Shown here piece by piece: positions 1 to 9,224 of a stretch of DNA of 32,701 nucleotides; position 1 is the first letter of the stretch, and every line of letters starts with the position of its first letter. The position numbers and the translations under genes were made by a program. Below the pieces are notes generated by a model. The model ran no database searches, was not told the DNA's origin, and saw only the letters and a list, made by a program, of their open reading frames with translations. The stretch covers positions 1 to 32,701 of the forward strand of contig SCKW01000003.1 in assembly GCA_004100265.1 (NCBI GenBank), in the 5' to 3' direction. The stretch is from Candidatus Chaera renei (GTDB taxonomy: Bacteria; Patescibacteriota; Saccharimonadia; Saccharimonadales; Saccharimonadaceae).

Positions 1-176
1 ACGGTTGCCGGAGCCGAGCCGGCTCCCGCCACGGCCAGCACTATGCTAAGCGTGCTGACCAGCCCGTCGTTGATGCCAAGCACCGCCGCCCTAGCGGCAC
101 CGCGCTGCACCTGAAGCGCCCGTTTTTTCAGCAGCTGGTTGTCCCGTTCGTCAAAAGAATGATCGTGCGTAGTCAT
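1..176 (-). CDS. VIT1/CCC1-family iron/manganese transporter, N-terminal part (runs off window edge)
   Basis: Own translation of the minus strand from ATG at 176: MTTHDHSFDERDNQLLKKRALQVQRGAARAAVLGINDGLVSTLSIVLAVAGAGSAPAT. The GINDGLVSTLS..AVAGA motif is typical of VIT-family proteins. Absent from the ORF track because it is truncated. Confidence 0.8.
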   Translation of the reverse strand, partial: MTTHDHSFDERDNQLLKKRALQVQRGAARAAVLGINDGLVSTLSIVLAVAGAGSAPAT

Positions 177-257
177 AAATAAAAATAAATTGTTTTTGGC
201 GTGATTTAGTAATCTTTAAATACAGCGACAGACCACCTTATTTTAACAGATAAAAAT

Positions 258-2723
258 TTAGGGCTCCAGCAAATCGGAAGACTTAACCTCGATCACGCTG
301 CCGGGAGCCGCGCCGCCCGAAAGGATTTTTTTGGCCACCAGATTTTCAACGTTGCGCTGCACCACCCGCCGCAGCGGCCGGGCGCCCAGTCTGGCGTCAT
401 AGCCTTGTTCGATCAGCCAGTCTTTGGCGTCATCGGCCAGGCGCAGGCTGATTTTTTGCAGCGCCAGGTTGCGGTTGATGCCGGCAAGAATCAGATCCAC
501 CACCTGCCGCAATTCGTCTTTGCCTAGCGGCTTGAAGATAATAACGTCATCGAAACGGTTGATAAACTCCGGCCTGAATTGGCCCGACGAGATTAGTTGG
601 TTAACCAGTTGATCGCCGAACCGCTCGGGCTGTTGGCCGGCCTCTACCAGCTGGCGAATGGTGTCGGCTCCGGCATTGCTGGTGGCAATGATAATAGCGT
701 CTCTGAAGCTTATTTGGCGATTGCCGGAATCGCGCAAAACGCCCTCGTCAATCATTTGCAGCAGCAAGCTTCTAACCGCGTCGTGAGCCTTTTCGATCTC
801 GTCTAACAGCACCACGCTGAAGGGCTGCTTGCTGATTTGAGCCGCCAGGCTGAAGCCGTTGGTTTCGCCGGCGTCAATCAGTCGGGCGGTATCACCGGCG
901 CCCGAGAATTCGTTCATATCAAGTCGCACCAGCCGGTCCTCGCCGCCAAAATAAACCTCGGCCAGAGCTTTGCTGAGCTCGGTTTTGCCCACGCCGGTGG
1001 GGCCGAGCATTAAAAAGGTGCCAACCGGCCTGTCGGGGTTGCGTACCCCCGACCTGGCTCTTCTTAGCGCGTCGCTGACAGCGGCTACCGCCTGGGTTTG
1101 GTTAACCATGCGCTGATGAATCAGCTCCTCTAGTTTTAGCAGTTTCTGTTTTTCTGCCGCGGAGTCAACTGGCGCTACCTTAACACCGGTTGACTCTTCC
1201 AGCGCCGCCTGCACCGAAGCCGCCGTGACCAGCCCCGAATCCGCCAGTGCGGCCGACGACTCCAAAAGCTTGATGGCGCCGCCCGGCAGAGCCAGATCGC
1301 GCAAATAGCGGCGGCTTAGGCGAACGGCTTCGCGCACCGCCTGAAACATATAAGTGACATGTCTTTTAAATTCCAGTATGGTCAACTGGCTAAAAATAAT
1401 ATCGAGCATTTCGTCGTCGGACGGCTCGCCCAGATTCAGGCGGCTGATCGCGGCGGCCAGGGCCGGGTTGCGGCGGCCGATCTGCAGCCAGCGCTGTTCG
1501 TCCATAATCAGAATCATCGGCAGATTGCCCGCCTCAAGTACCGGATTCAGCAGCTTGGATAGATCGACCGAGCCTATGCCATCCTCTAAAAACAGCTGGG
1601 CGTCATCCAGGCAGACTATAACGTTTTTGGCGCGGTAGGCCTCGACCAGCAGGGCGCCGACCAACTGCTCAAGGTCGCCCCGGCCCTTGGCGCGGGCAAT
1701 TAAAGAGGCGGCGTCCAAACTGACAACCTGGTTAAAACGCAGCCGGTCAGGCACAGACTGGTCAGCGGCGTCAAGCAGCCTGGCGGCGAACACCTCAACC
1801 ATTTTGGTTTTGCCCGAACCCAAGGGACCAACTACCGCCGCGGCACGCCTGTCGGACTGCCCCAGCACGGCCAGCAGCTGTTCGATCAGTTTTTGATGGC
1901 TGGCCACCTGGTGAGCCACGGCCGGATCGCGCCGGCCGCGCACGCCAAGCGGCCGCCCGAAGCGCTCCAGCAGAGGCGTGTAGCCAAATGACCAGTCACG
2001 GGCCAGGCCGCCGTCGTAAACCGGACGGTGGTAGTCGTAAACCAACCGGTTTAAATAGGCGTACCAGCGGACGGCCGCCAATAAATCGCCCTCGTCAAGT
2101 TGCAATCTGGCGATCACTCCTTTGACAACCGGGTTAACGCGCAACATAGCCACCGACACGCACAGGGCCGACAGCTCGCTGGCACCGCTTAGCAGGCGCA
2201 GGCTATCGGCTTCGCGCCAGACGGCGGCCAGATCGGCCGGATTATCAGAGGCAGTTTGTTCGAGCAACGACGGCGCGATACCGAACCGGGCGGCTAAAAA
2301 CAGGCCGCCGGAAGTTCTGGACAGGCAGCCAGCCAAAGTTTTCGGGGTCAGTCTGCCCGGCGCCGTGGGTAATATCCCCAAAAGACCGGCTTCCAGCATA
2401 CCGTCTATGCTGCCCGCCGCCGCAGGCAGCCGTTGCAGTTCGCCCTGGTACCACAGCAGCAACAGCAGCGGCAAGACGGCTATAGCCAGCGCCAACCAGC
2501 CGACGGCCAAAGAGCGCGCCAGCAAGTACGCGCCCGCCGCCGCCAGGACCACGATTAAGCCGGCAGTCAAAAACCTAACCGGCGGCCTTCCCAAGAGAGC
2601 GCTCAGACGCGCCTTTTGCGCTCTGACGCTGTTTAAGTTCAAATTCAAATCTGTCGCCACGGCACCCACCCGATCAGCCATAAAACCGCCAACACCGGCG
2701 GCAACAGTGGCAGCAGCGGCCAA
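258..2723 (-). CDS. Clp-type double AAA+ ATPase (ClpB/ClpC-like) with N-terminal transmembrane segment
   Basis: Two Walker A motifs (GPLGSGKT, GPTGVGKT), Walker B motifs, and ClpB-like C-terminal D2 small domain (YDARLGARPLRRVVQRNVE). Hydrophobic N-terminal stretch and no Clp_N repeat. The start may be the internal ATG at 2681. Confidence 0.85.
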   Translation of the reverse strand: MAAAATVAAGVGGFMADRVGAVATDLNLNLNSVRAQKARLSALLGRPPVRFLTAGLIVVLAAAGAYLLARSLAVGWLALAIAVLPLLLLLWYQGELQRLPAAAGSIDGMLEAGLLGILPTAPGRLTPKTLAGCLSRTSGGLFLAARFGIAPSLLEQTASDNPADLAAVWREADSLRLLSGASELSALCVSVAMLRVNPVVKGVIARLQLDEGDLLAAVRWYAYLNRLVYDYHRPVYDGGLARDWSFGYTPLLERFGRPLGVRGRRDPAVAHQVASHQKLIEQLLAVLGQSDRRAAAVVGPLGSGKTKMVEVFAARLLDAADQSVPDRLRFNQVVSLDAASLIARAKGRGDLEQLVGALLVEAYRAKNVIVCLDDAQLFLEDGIGSVDLSKLLNPVLEAGNLPMILIMDEQRWLQIGRRNPALAAAISRLNLGEPSDDEMLDIIFSQLTILEFKRHVTYMFQAVREAVRLSRRYLRDLALPGGAIKLLESSAALADSGLVTAASVQAALEESTGVKVAPVDSAAEKQKLLKLEELIHQRMVNQTQAVAAVSDALRRARSGVRNPDRPVGTFLMLGPTGVGKTELSKALAEVYFGGEDRLVRLDMNEFSGAGDTARLIDAGETNGFSLAAQISKQPFSVVLLDEIEKAHDAVRSLLLQMIDEGVLRDSGNRQISFRDAIIIATSNAGADTIRQLVEAGQQPERFGDQLVNQLISSGQFRPEFINRFDDVIIFKPLGKDELRQVVDLILAGINRNLALQKISLRLADDAKDWLIEQGYDARLGARPLRRVVQRNVENLVAKKILSGGAAPGSVIEVKSSDLLEP

Positions 2724-3055
2724 ATAATCAGCCGCAAGGCTCCCGCCAGGCTTACCGCCAGTATCACCAAACCGCCGGCCAGCACCGTGAACAGCCGAAT
2801 GACGGCGCCGATCGCCCGCGACAGCTGCCGGTCAAACCACGCCCGAGCCATAACGCCAAGCGGCCCCTGCGACGGCACCTCTCCGGAAATACCCTTAAAG
2901 GGATTGATCAGCGTCTTAAGCAACAGGCCGATCGAGAAAAAATCAGCCGTCCGCCTGAATTGAGCGGCCACTTCCGACATCTGCAGCGACCAGCCGCCGC
3001 CATACCACCAAGCCACAAAGGCAGCCACAAGCATGAGCATATTGTAACACTCCAC
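2645..3055 (-). CDS. small integral membrane protein, unknown function
   Basis: 136-aa ORF with N- and C-terminal hydrophobic segments; overlaps the start of the downstream AAA+ gene. An internal ATG start is possible. Confidence 0.6.
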   Translation of the reverse strand: MECYNMLMLVAAFVAWWYGGGWSLQMSEVAAQFRRTADFFSIGLLLKTLINPFKGISGEVPSQGPLGVMARAWFDRQLSRAIGAVIRLFTVLAGGLVILAVSLAGALRLIIWPLLPLLPPVLAVLWLIGWVPWRQI

Positions 3056-3113
3056 CTCTGTATGACATAGCCCCGCCGTAATCGTTTTTTGTTATGATGG
3101 TTGCTAGAGGTTT

Positions 3114-4424
3114 ATGAAGCGCAAACACGTTATAGCCGTAGGCAAAGCCGTACAACGGTTAGCTTCGCTGCGCGGAGGAGGCTCGGCTTTGCCAGGCCTG
3201 GTCGTTGAAAAGCTGGACCGGTCGTTCGTTAATCACGCCTTGGGGCAACTGCCCGAAGGAATAGTGGTAGTAACCGGCACCAACGGCAAGACCACCACTA
3301 CCAAAATGATCGCCGAAATTCTTCGCGGCAGTGGCAAAAAGGTGTTCACCAACCCAACCGGCAGCAATTTTAGCCGGGGAGTGGCGGCTGCCCTGCTGAG
3401 ACAGATCAACCGTGACGGCCGGCTGGAAGCCGATTTGGCGGTATTGGAGCTCGACGAGGCCCATGCCGTATCCTTTACCCGCCAGTTGCCGCCGCGCGCC
3501 GTGCTGGTGCTTAACGTTATGCGCGACCAGCTTGACCGTTTTGGCGAAATCGACCACACCGCCCGTTTGCTGGCCAAGGTGGTCGCCTCGGCCCGCCAGT
3601 TCGCCGTGCTGAACCGCGACGACGCCAGGGTACTTGGCCTAGCCAAACAGTCTGACGCTGCCAGACGGCTGAATATTAATTATTTCGGCGCGGACGAAAG
3701 CTTAAGACGGCTGTTCGTCAGTGACGACGAGCTACATGGCGGAGACATTAAAGCGCCGGCGGGGCGTCTTCCCCGGACTGAAGCGCCGCCGCTGAGATCC
3801 GGCGACGTTATCTTGAAGTCAATTACCCCCAAAGGGGCCGTTTACCAGATGGGTAAGGCCGATTATGCCGCCTCGCCGCGCCTAGAGGGCGCTCATAATC
3901 TGCTCAACGCCGCGGCGGCCCTGACGGTTTGCCGACGGCTTGTCAGCGCCAGCCAGCCCGAAGAGCTGATTAAGTTGCTAGAAAAAGTCGAGCCGGCATT
4001 CGGGCGGGGCGAAGTTTTTAGCGTTAACGGCCGGCCGCTCGAGCTGATCTTGGTCAAAAACCCGGCCGGTTTCCGCCTGAGTCTGGCCGCCGAACGCCAC
4101 GACAAGGCGGCGGTGATGATCGCCATTAACGACCGTTTTGCCGACGGGCGCGACATGTCGTGGCTGTGGGACGTTGACTTTTCGGGCCTGCAAGCCGGCG
4201 GCGTGCAAATGGTCGGCGGCTTGCGCGCCTACGACATGGCGCTCAGACTGCAGTACGACGAAGTCAGGGTAGGCCGAGTAGAACCAAATCTGACCAAGGC
4301 CACTGGGCAGTTTGTTGAAACCATGGCGCGCTATCGGGGCGGTTATATTTTTTGCACCTACACCGCCATGCTGACGATCAGGCGCCGCCTGGCGCGTTAC
4401 ACGAAAGTGGAGCCGGTTTTATGA
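3114..4424 (+). CDS. murT: Mur ligase family protein MurT (lipid II isoglutaminyl synthase subunit)
   Basis: Mur ligase ATP-binding motif VVTGTNGKTTTTKMIAEIL; DUF1727-like C-terminus; directly followed by GatD with ATGA overlap. Confidence 0.9.
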   Translation: MKRKHVIAVGKAVQRLASLRGGGSALPGLVVEKLDRSFVNHALGQLPEGIVVVTGTNGKTTTTKMIAEILRGSGKKVFTNPTGSNFSRGVAAALLRQINRDGRLEADLAVLELDEAHAVSFTRQLPPRAVLVLNVMRDQLDRFGEIDHTARLLAKVVASARQFAVLNRDDARVLGLAKQSDAARRLNINYFGADESLRRLFVSDDELHGGDIKAPAGRLPRTEAPPLRSGDVILKSITPKGAVYQMGKADYAASPRLEGAHNLLNAAAALTVCRRLVSASQPEELIKLLEKVEPAFGRGEVFSVNGRPLELILVKNPAGFRLSLAAERHDKAAVMIAINDRFADGRDMSWLWDVDFSGLQAGGVQMVGGLRAYDMALRLQYDEVRVGRVEPNLTKATGQFVETMARYRGGYIFCTYTAMLTIRRRLARYTKVEPVL

Positions 4425-5146
4425 GCGTTAAACCTAAAAAGGTTCGACTGTTGCAGCTCTATCCCCACCAGATGAATATTTACGGCGACCGCGGTAACGC
4501 TCTGGCCATTATCAAACGGCTGGAATGGCACGGCTACCAGCCCGAGTTGGTTTACCACCACCCGGGCGGCCAGTTCCCGGACCAGGTTGATCTGGTGATC
4601 GGCGGCGGCGGCCAGGATTCCGGCCAAGAGAAAGTGCAAAGCGACCTGCAGCTTATCGGCCCCGAGCTTCATCGCCTGGCCGAAGACGGCGTGCCGATGT
4701 TGATGATTTGCGGCCTGTACCAGCTGTTCGGCCGGTTTTTCAAAACCGCCGAAGGCAAAATCATCAAGGGTATCGGCCTGCTGGCCGCCGAAACACACGC
4801 CGGGCCTAAGCGGCTGATTGGCAACATTCTGATTAACAGCGACTTCGGCGAGATCATCGGCTACGAAAATCACAGCGGCCAGACGTTTTTAGACGACCCG
4901 TCGCAAGCGCTTGGCACGGTTATCAAAGGAGCCGGCAATAACGGAGCCGACAAAACCGAAGGGGCCCGCTACCAAAACGTGATCGGCAGCTACCTGCACG
5001 GCTCGCTGCTGCCCAAAAATCCCATTTTAGCCGATTGGCTGATCGAAAGAGCCGTCACGCGCCGTTTCGGCGAATTCGGCGGCAATGTCATTGACGACGG
5101 TTTTGCCCACGCCGCCAGGCGGGCAGCCAAAGCACGCCCCCGTTAA
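4421..5146 (+). CDS. gatD: GatD-type glutamine amidotransferase (lipid II isoglutaminyl synthase subunit)
   Basis: LYPHQMNIYGDRGNALAIIKRLEWHGY and GGGGQDSGQ...ICGLYQLFG motifs; start re-assigned to the ATG at 4421 overlapping the murT stop. Confidence 0.9.
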   Translation: MSVKPKKVRLLQLYPHQMNIYGDRGNALAIIKRLEWHGYQPELVYHHPGGQFPDQVDLVIGGGGQDSGQEKVQSDLQLIGPELHRLAEDGVPMLMICGLYQLFGRFFKTAEGKIIKGIGLLAAETHAGPKRLIGNILINSDFGEIIGYENHSGQTFLDDPSQALGTVIKGAGNNGADKTEGARYQNVIGSYLHGSLLPKNPILADWLIERAVTRRFGEFGGNVIDDGFAHAARRAAKARPR

Positions 5147-5155
5147 CTTTCAAAA

Positions 5156-5199
5156 CCATTACAAAGCCATCAAGTTTAATCTTCATGCCCTTGTAATGG
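5156..5199 (-). terminator. hairpin starting at the CCA end of tRNA-Pro(CGG), followed by a short T tract
   Basis: Minus strand CCATTACAAGGGCATGAAGATTAAACTTGATGGCTTTGTAATGG then TTTT; 11-bp outer stem (one GU) plus CAU/AUG and AAG/CUU inner pairs separated by G.G mismatches. Confidence 0.6.
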
Positions 5200-5274
5200 T
5201 CGGGGTGATCCGATTTGAACGGACGACCTCAGCGTCCCGAACGCTGCGCGCTAGCCAGGCTGCGCCACACCCCG
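5197..5274 (-). tRNA. tRNA-Pro (anticodon CGG), CCA encoded
   Basis: Reverse complement CGGGGTGTGGCGCAGCCTGGCTAGCGCGCAGCGTTCGGGACGCTGAGGTCGTCCGTTCAAATCGGATCACCCCGACCA folds as a cloverleaf; anticodon loop TTCGGGA. Confidence 0.97.
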
Positions 5275-5390
5275 GTTGTACTTGAGCCGACATTTATTAT
5301 CTCCGTAAACCGCCTGGTTGTCCATAGGCCGAAGCCGCCCCGCCGGGTGTATAATTTAGGCGTACCAAATAAACTAAGGGGGTATAAAAG

Positions 5391-5525
5391 ATGATGGATT
5401 ATAACGCCATGTACGGCACCGGCGGCTCGATGATGTTCTTCGCCTGGCTGACCTACCTTCTGGTAACCGTGGTGCTGGTACTGGCCGCAATCGCCTTGTG
5501 GAAGTACATTACCGGCAAAAAGTAA
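5391..5525 (+). CDS. 44-aa single-pass membrane miniprotein
   Basis: Own translation MMDYNAMYGTGGSMMFFAWLTYLLVTVVLVLAAIALWKYITGKK*; preceded by an aaggggg SD-like sequence and TATAAT at 5350. Below the size cutoff of the ORF track. Confidence 0.6.
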   Translation: MMDYNAMYGTGGSMMFFAWLTYLLVTVVLVLAAIALWKYITGKK

Positions 5526-5631
5526 GGGGGTGCCACGGACTTAATGCCAGCAGCAAAGGACGTAGTTTACGCGGCTTGGGGTTGAGCGACGAGTTTTTAC
5601 CTAGAAAAATCCATTGGCTTCGCTGTCTCGG

Positions 5632-6357
5632 CTATTGGGGGGTAGCTTCTTGTCTTATCGCTTTCTTTTTCGCTCGAAGCCGAGGTTTTGGAAACTCAAC
5701 CTTATTCGCAATAACCTGGTAAAGCGAAGTGGCCACGTCTTCAATTTGAAAATAAATGCCCGTCTGTTCTTTGAGGTCACTACGTAATCGCTTAACGACT
5801 TCTTCAGAATATAGCAGTTTTGATAGATTGTCAGGATTAAGCGCATTTGTACGCTTCCAAAATGTTTCCAACTCGTTACGCACAACGGCTTTTTTCGTAA
5901 GATGCCACAAAAGCTCTGGTGCTTTTTTAAAATCATCACTATTCATGAAATCGAGTTTAAATATAAGCGTTGTAGTTATTGGTTTGGCAAAGTTTACTCG
6001 ATAAAGCTGAACTTCTCGGCCGTTAAGTAACAGTATCCAATCAATGCCTTCGTTGGCGGCATAGGCTAAACTCTGTCGCAGATGCTTATCGTTGATATCC
6101 AATTCGATAGATTTCACCTCTACTACGAAGTGCTTCTTGCGCTTCAATTGAATTACATAATCTGCGTATTCTGACTTTATGCGGTACTCGGTTCTGATTT
6201 CTTCCAACTCTTGATAGCCAAGTATATCCGTCAAGAAGCTGTTGATCATGATGCGAGTATCGGCTTCGTTGTGGCTTGAAAAGTCTTTCCTCAGATACTT
6301 TCGCCTATAGACCTTGAGCTGTTCTTTTAGAGTCTTGAGCTGGTTCGCAGTTGCCAT
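5632..6357 (-). CDS. type I restriction HsdR N-terminal-like (HSDR_N/PD-(D/E)XK-like) domain protein, solitary
   Basis: EADTRIMINSFLTDILGYQELEEIRTEYRIKSEYADYVIQLKRKKHFVVEVKSIELDINDKHLRQSLAYAANEGIDWILLLNGREVQLYRV matches the HsdR_N pattern (D...E.K). Start set at the internal MATANQL ATG (6357), not the track start at 6483. Confidence 0.75.
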   Translation of the reverse strand: MATANQLKTLKEQLKVYRRKYLRKDFSSHNEADTRIMINSFLTDILGYQELEEIRTEYRIKSEYADYVIQLKRKKHFVVEVKSIELDINDKHLRQSLAYAANEGIDWILLLNGREVQLYRVNFAKPITTTLIFKLDFMNSDDFKKAPELLWHLTKKAVVRNELETFWKRTNALNPDNLSKLLYSEEVVKRLRSDLKEQTGIYFQIEDVATSLYQVIANKVEFPKPRLRAKKKAIRQEATPQ

Positions 6358-6554
6358 AATTTTACACTTAATACTTTTCATATTAAACCATATCTCATCT
6401 AATCGATACCTAGTCGTTGATAATTCTTCATTACGGATGAGGCGATAAGTCGCCAATTGATGAAGGTGGGGGCTGCTTCTCAAACTTTGTGTTTGGAGCC
6501 GCTATACTAGTGAGTCTTTCGATTGGTGTCTCAAGATACGATGGTCGTCTAACT

Positions 6555-6632
6555 TGGTCGGGGTGAGAGGATTTGAACCTCCGGCCTCGCGGTCCCAAAC
6601 CGCGCGCGCTAGCCAGGCTGCGCCACACCCCG
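6555..6632 (-). tRNA. tRNA-Pro (anticodon TGG), CCA encoded
   Basis: Reverse complement CGGGGTGTGGCGCAGCCTGGCTAGCGCGCGCGGTTTGGGACCGCGAGGCCGGAGGTTCAAATCCTCTCACCCCGACCA; anticodon loop TTTGGGA. Confidence 0.97.
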
Positions 6633-6662
6633 ATATTTACCATGCCCCGATAGTTTTAGCGG

Positions 6663-7037
6663 CTAACTCTCTTCGCTCGGCGGTTTTTGGCTGCCGTACA
6701 AATATTCGCTGATCACCGCCAGGTAGCGTTCGATTACCTGAAGTCTTCGATCAAGCGCCGTCACCTCGTGGCAAAGCTGAGGAATTTTGGCTAAATGGCC
6801 GCTCGCCTCGCCGCCATGCTGCCAGGGGTAACTGGGCATATGCATGGCGCCGACGTTACGGCTAAGCGCCCCGATCTGCCCTCGAACGTCTTCTATTTCT
6901 CCCCTGATAATGGCAAGCTGCTGCTCGATGCCGTTCAGACGGTCGGCGCGGCTGACAATACGGCCCATCAGATCGCGCAAGTTGCGAGTGGCATCCTGCA
7001 CGGCTCTTTGGACGTCGCCGTAATTGAGCTCCGCCAT
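6663..7037 (-). CDS. coiled-coil hypothetical protein
   Basis: 124-aa ORF rich in heptad-like helices; -10-like TATAGT 6 nt upstream of its ATG. Confidence 0.6.
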   Translation of the reverse strand: MAELNYGDVQRAVQDATRNLRDLMGRIVSRADRLNGIEQQLAIIRGEIEDVRGQIGALSRNVGAMHMPSYPWQHGGEASGHLAKIPQLCHEVTALDRRLQVIERYLAVISEYLYGSQKPPSEES

Positions 7038-7094
7038 ACCTTTACTATACCACCAGGGGCCGCGGTTAGCTTGGTCAATTGCCGGCCGTCTTGC

Positions 7095-8606
7095 TTATTT
7101 GGCGTATTCGATAGCCCGGGTTTCGCGGATAACGTTCACCTTAATGGTGCCCGGATATTGCATGGTGCTTTCTATTTTGGTGGCGATGTCGCGCGCCAGT
7201 TTAATGGCGGACAGATCGTCTATGCTCTGCGGCTTCACGATTACCCTGATTTCGCGGCCGGCGCTGATGGCGTAGGCTTTGTCGATGCCGTCAAAGCTAG
7301 TTGCCACGTTTTCTAGTTCGCGCATGCGTTCGGCGAAGTTTTCGGCGCTAATATTGCGGGCGCCGGGACGGGCCGCGGACAAGGCGTCGCATACCCGAAC
7401 CACCAGCGCTTCGGGCGTGGTGGCATCAATATCGTCGTGATGCGCCTCGATAGCGTGGGCAATATCTTCGCTAAGCCCGTACTTGCGTGCCAGCTCGCCG
7501 CCGATATGGTGATGCTTGCCCTCCATCCGGTGGGTGACCGCTTTGCCGATGTCGTGCAGCAGAGTGGCCATTTTGGTAACGCGGACGTTGGCGCCGATTT
7601 CTTCGGCGATCAGGCCGGCGATATGGGCCATCTCAACGCTGTGTTTCAGTACGTTTTGGCCGTAAGAGGTACGGAATTTCAGTTCGCCCAGCAGGCGCAA
7701 CAGCTCCGGCGGAACGCCCACCACGCCAACTTCTCGGGCGGCGTCCTCGCCCGCCCTGTCGATATCCTTGTCAATTTGCTTCTGGGCTTTTTCAACGACC
7801 TCTTCGATACGAGCGGGATGAATCCGGCCGTCTTTCATGAGCATCTCTAACGCCAGCCGGGCCACTTGTCGCCGCACCGGGTCAAAGCTTGACAGCACCA
7901 CCATGCCCGGAGTGTCGTCTACCAAAATGTCCACGCCGGTGGCACGCTGCAGCGCTTGAATGTTACGGCCCTCTTTACCGATAATCCGGCCTTTCATTTC
8001 TTCGTCTTCAAGCTTCAGAGCGGTTACCGTGCGCTCGGCCGTTACTTCGCTGGCCATCCGCTCCATGGCGCCAACCAGCACGGTTTGGGCGCGTTCCTCT
8101 GCCTCGGCCGCCGTTTCGCTTTGCAGTTTAGCCACTAGGCCGGCCAAGTCTTCTTTGATGTCGCGCTCGGTCATGGCCATTAACTTTTCGCCGGCCTCTT
8201 TTTTGGTTAGCTTAGCGATTTTTTCGAGCTTCTCTTGCTGGCGGGAGCGGATCTCGCGCAGTTCGTCTTTAAGGCTTTCAACCTCTTCTTCCGATTGCCG
8301 CAGCTTTTCGCTGCGCCGGTCGAGTTCCTCGAGCTTGCCATCAAGATGCGTCTCGCGGTCGGCCAGGCGGTTTTCGGCCTTGGTCAGCTCGTCGCGCCGG
8401 CGCTGCTCTTCTTTTTTGGCGTCCTCGGCGATTTTAAGGGCCTTGTCCTTGGCCTCCAGCTCGATTTGCTTAGCTTTGTTTTTGGCCTCTTGGGTCAGTT
8501 TTTCGGCTTTTTGGGCGCTCGACTCCCCCCGTCGGCGCTGATAGACATGGTGCGAAGCTGCCCCAAAAAGCAACCCGAGCACCGCGGCGATGATTGCGCT
8601 CAGCAT
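7095..8606 (-). CDS. rny: Ribonuclease Y
   Basis: N-terminal TM, long coiled coil, KH domain (MKGRIIGKEGRNIQALQRATGVDILVDDTP) and HD domain (LLHDIGKAVTHRMEGKHHHIGGELA). Confidence 0.97.
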   Translation of the reverse strand: MLSAIIAAVLGLLFGAASHHVYQRRRGESSAQKAEKLTQEAKNKAKQIELEAKDKALKIAEDAKKEEQRRRDELTKAENRLADRETHLDGKLEELDRRSEKLRQSEEEVESLKDELREIRSRQQEKLEKIAKLTKKEAGEKLMAMTERDIKEDLAGLVAKLQSETAAEAEERAQTVLVGAMERMASEVTAERTVTALKLEDEEMKGRIIGKEGRNIQALQRATGVDILVDDTPGMVVLSSFDPVRRQVARLALEMLMKDGRIHPARIEEVVEKAQKQIDKDIDRAGEDAAREVGVVGVPPELLRLLGELKFRTSYGQNVLKHSVEMAHIAGLIAEEIGANVRVTKMATLLHDIGKAVTHRMEGKHHHIGGELARKYGLSEDIAHAIEAHHDDIDATTPEALVVRVCDALSAARPGARNISAENFAERMRELENVATSFDGIDKAYAISAGREIRVIVKPQSIDDLSAIKLARDIATKIESTMQYPGTIKVNVIRETRAIEYAK

Positions 8607-8831
8607 GGTTTTCCTTTACCTCACTCTTCTTGCGCTCAATCGGCCGGATCCGCCGATACGGCCGATTTCAGCCAGTGCCAAAATCAGGTTCGCGGGTTTT
8701 TGACTGGATTTTTGAAGCGCTTGATAAAAAGTTAATTAAGTTAAGTTGATAATCCGCTACGAAATACCTTAAACGGTCGAAAATACAACCTGATAAATAT
8801 TGTACGTGCCGGGGCGAGGATAATCAACCGT

Positions 8832-9224
8832 TTACTTTTTGGGAGAACTGATACCTGGCTGGCGTCCGTAATCGGGCAGAACGATCGGGTCGGCGCGGCC
8901 GCTCTTTAGGGCGGTCAAACCATCTTCCAGCCAGTCCGGGCCGCCGCTACCGGCCACCGGGCAGCCCAGGCCGGCGGCAAGGGCGTTGGCGGCCGCGGCG
9001 CCGATTCGCAGCCCGGTAAAGCTGCCGGGCCCCGCAAAGACGACGATTCCCTCGATATCCCGCCAGCCTGCCTTAACCTTTTTCAACTGCCGACTGATTG
9101 CCTGAAAGATGTCCGCCTCGAGCGAACGGCCGGCAACCCAGGCCCGCCGGCTTAGTTGCCGGCCCGATCGGTCCAGCAAGATAACCTCGGCCTTGGCCGT
9201 ATCCGTTTTGATAGCCAACGTCAT
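8832..9224 (-). CDS. tsaB: tRNA threonylcarbamoyladenosine biosynthesis protein TsaB (short form)
   Basis: VFAGPGSFTGLRIGAAAANALAAGLGCPVAG motif; overlaps the tsaE stop (4-nt coupling). Confidence 0.88.
   Translation of the reverse strand: MTLAIKTDTAKAEVILLDRSGRQLSRRAWVAGRSLEADIFQAISRQLKKVKAGWRDIEGIVVFAGPGSFTGLRIGAAAANALAAGLGCPVAGSGGPDWLEDGLTALKSGRADPIVLPDYGRQPGISSPKK

Noticed and set aside
2122-2727. 201-aa plus-strand ORF
   Set aside because: Antisense to the AAA+ ATPase gene; no recognisable domain.
8235-8735. 166-aa plus-strand ORF
   Set aside because: Antisense to the rny coiled coil; repetitive-looking composition arises from codon bias.
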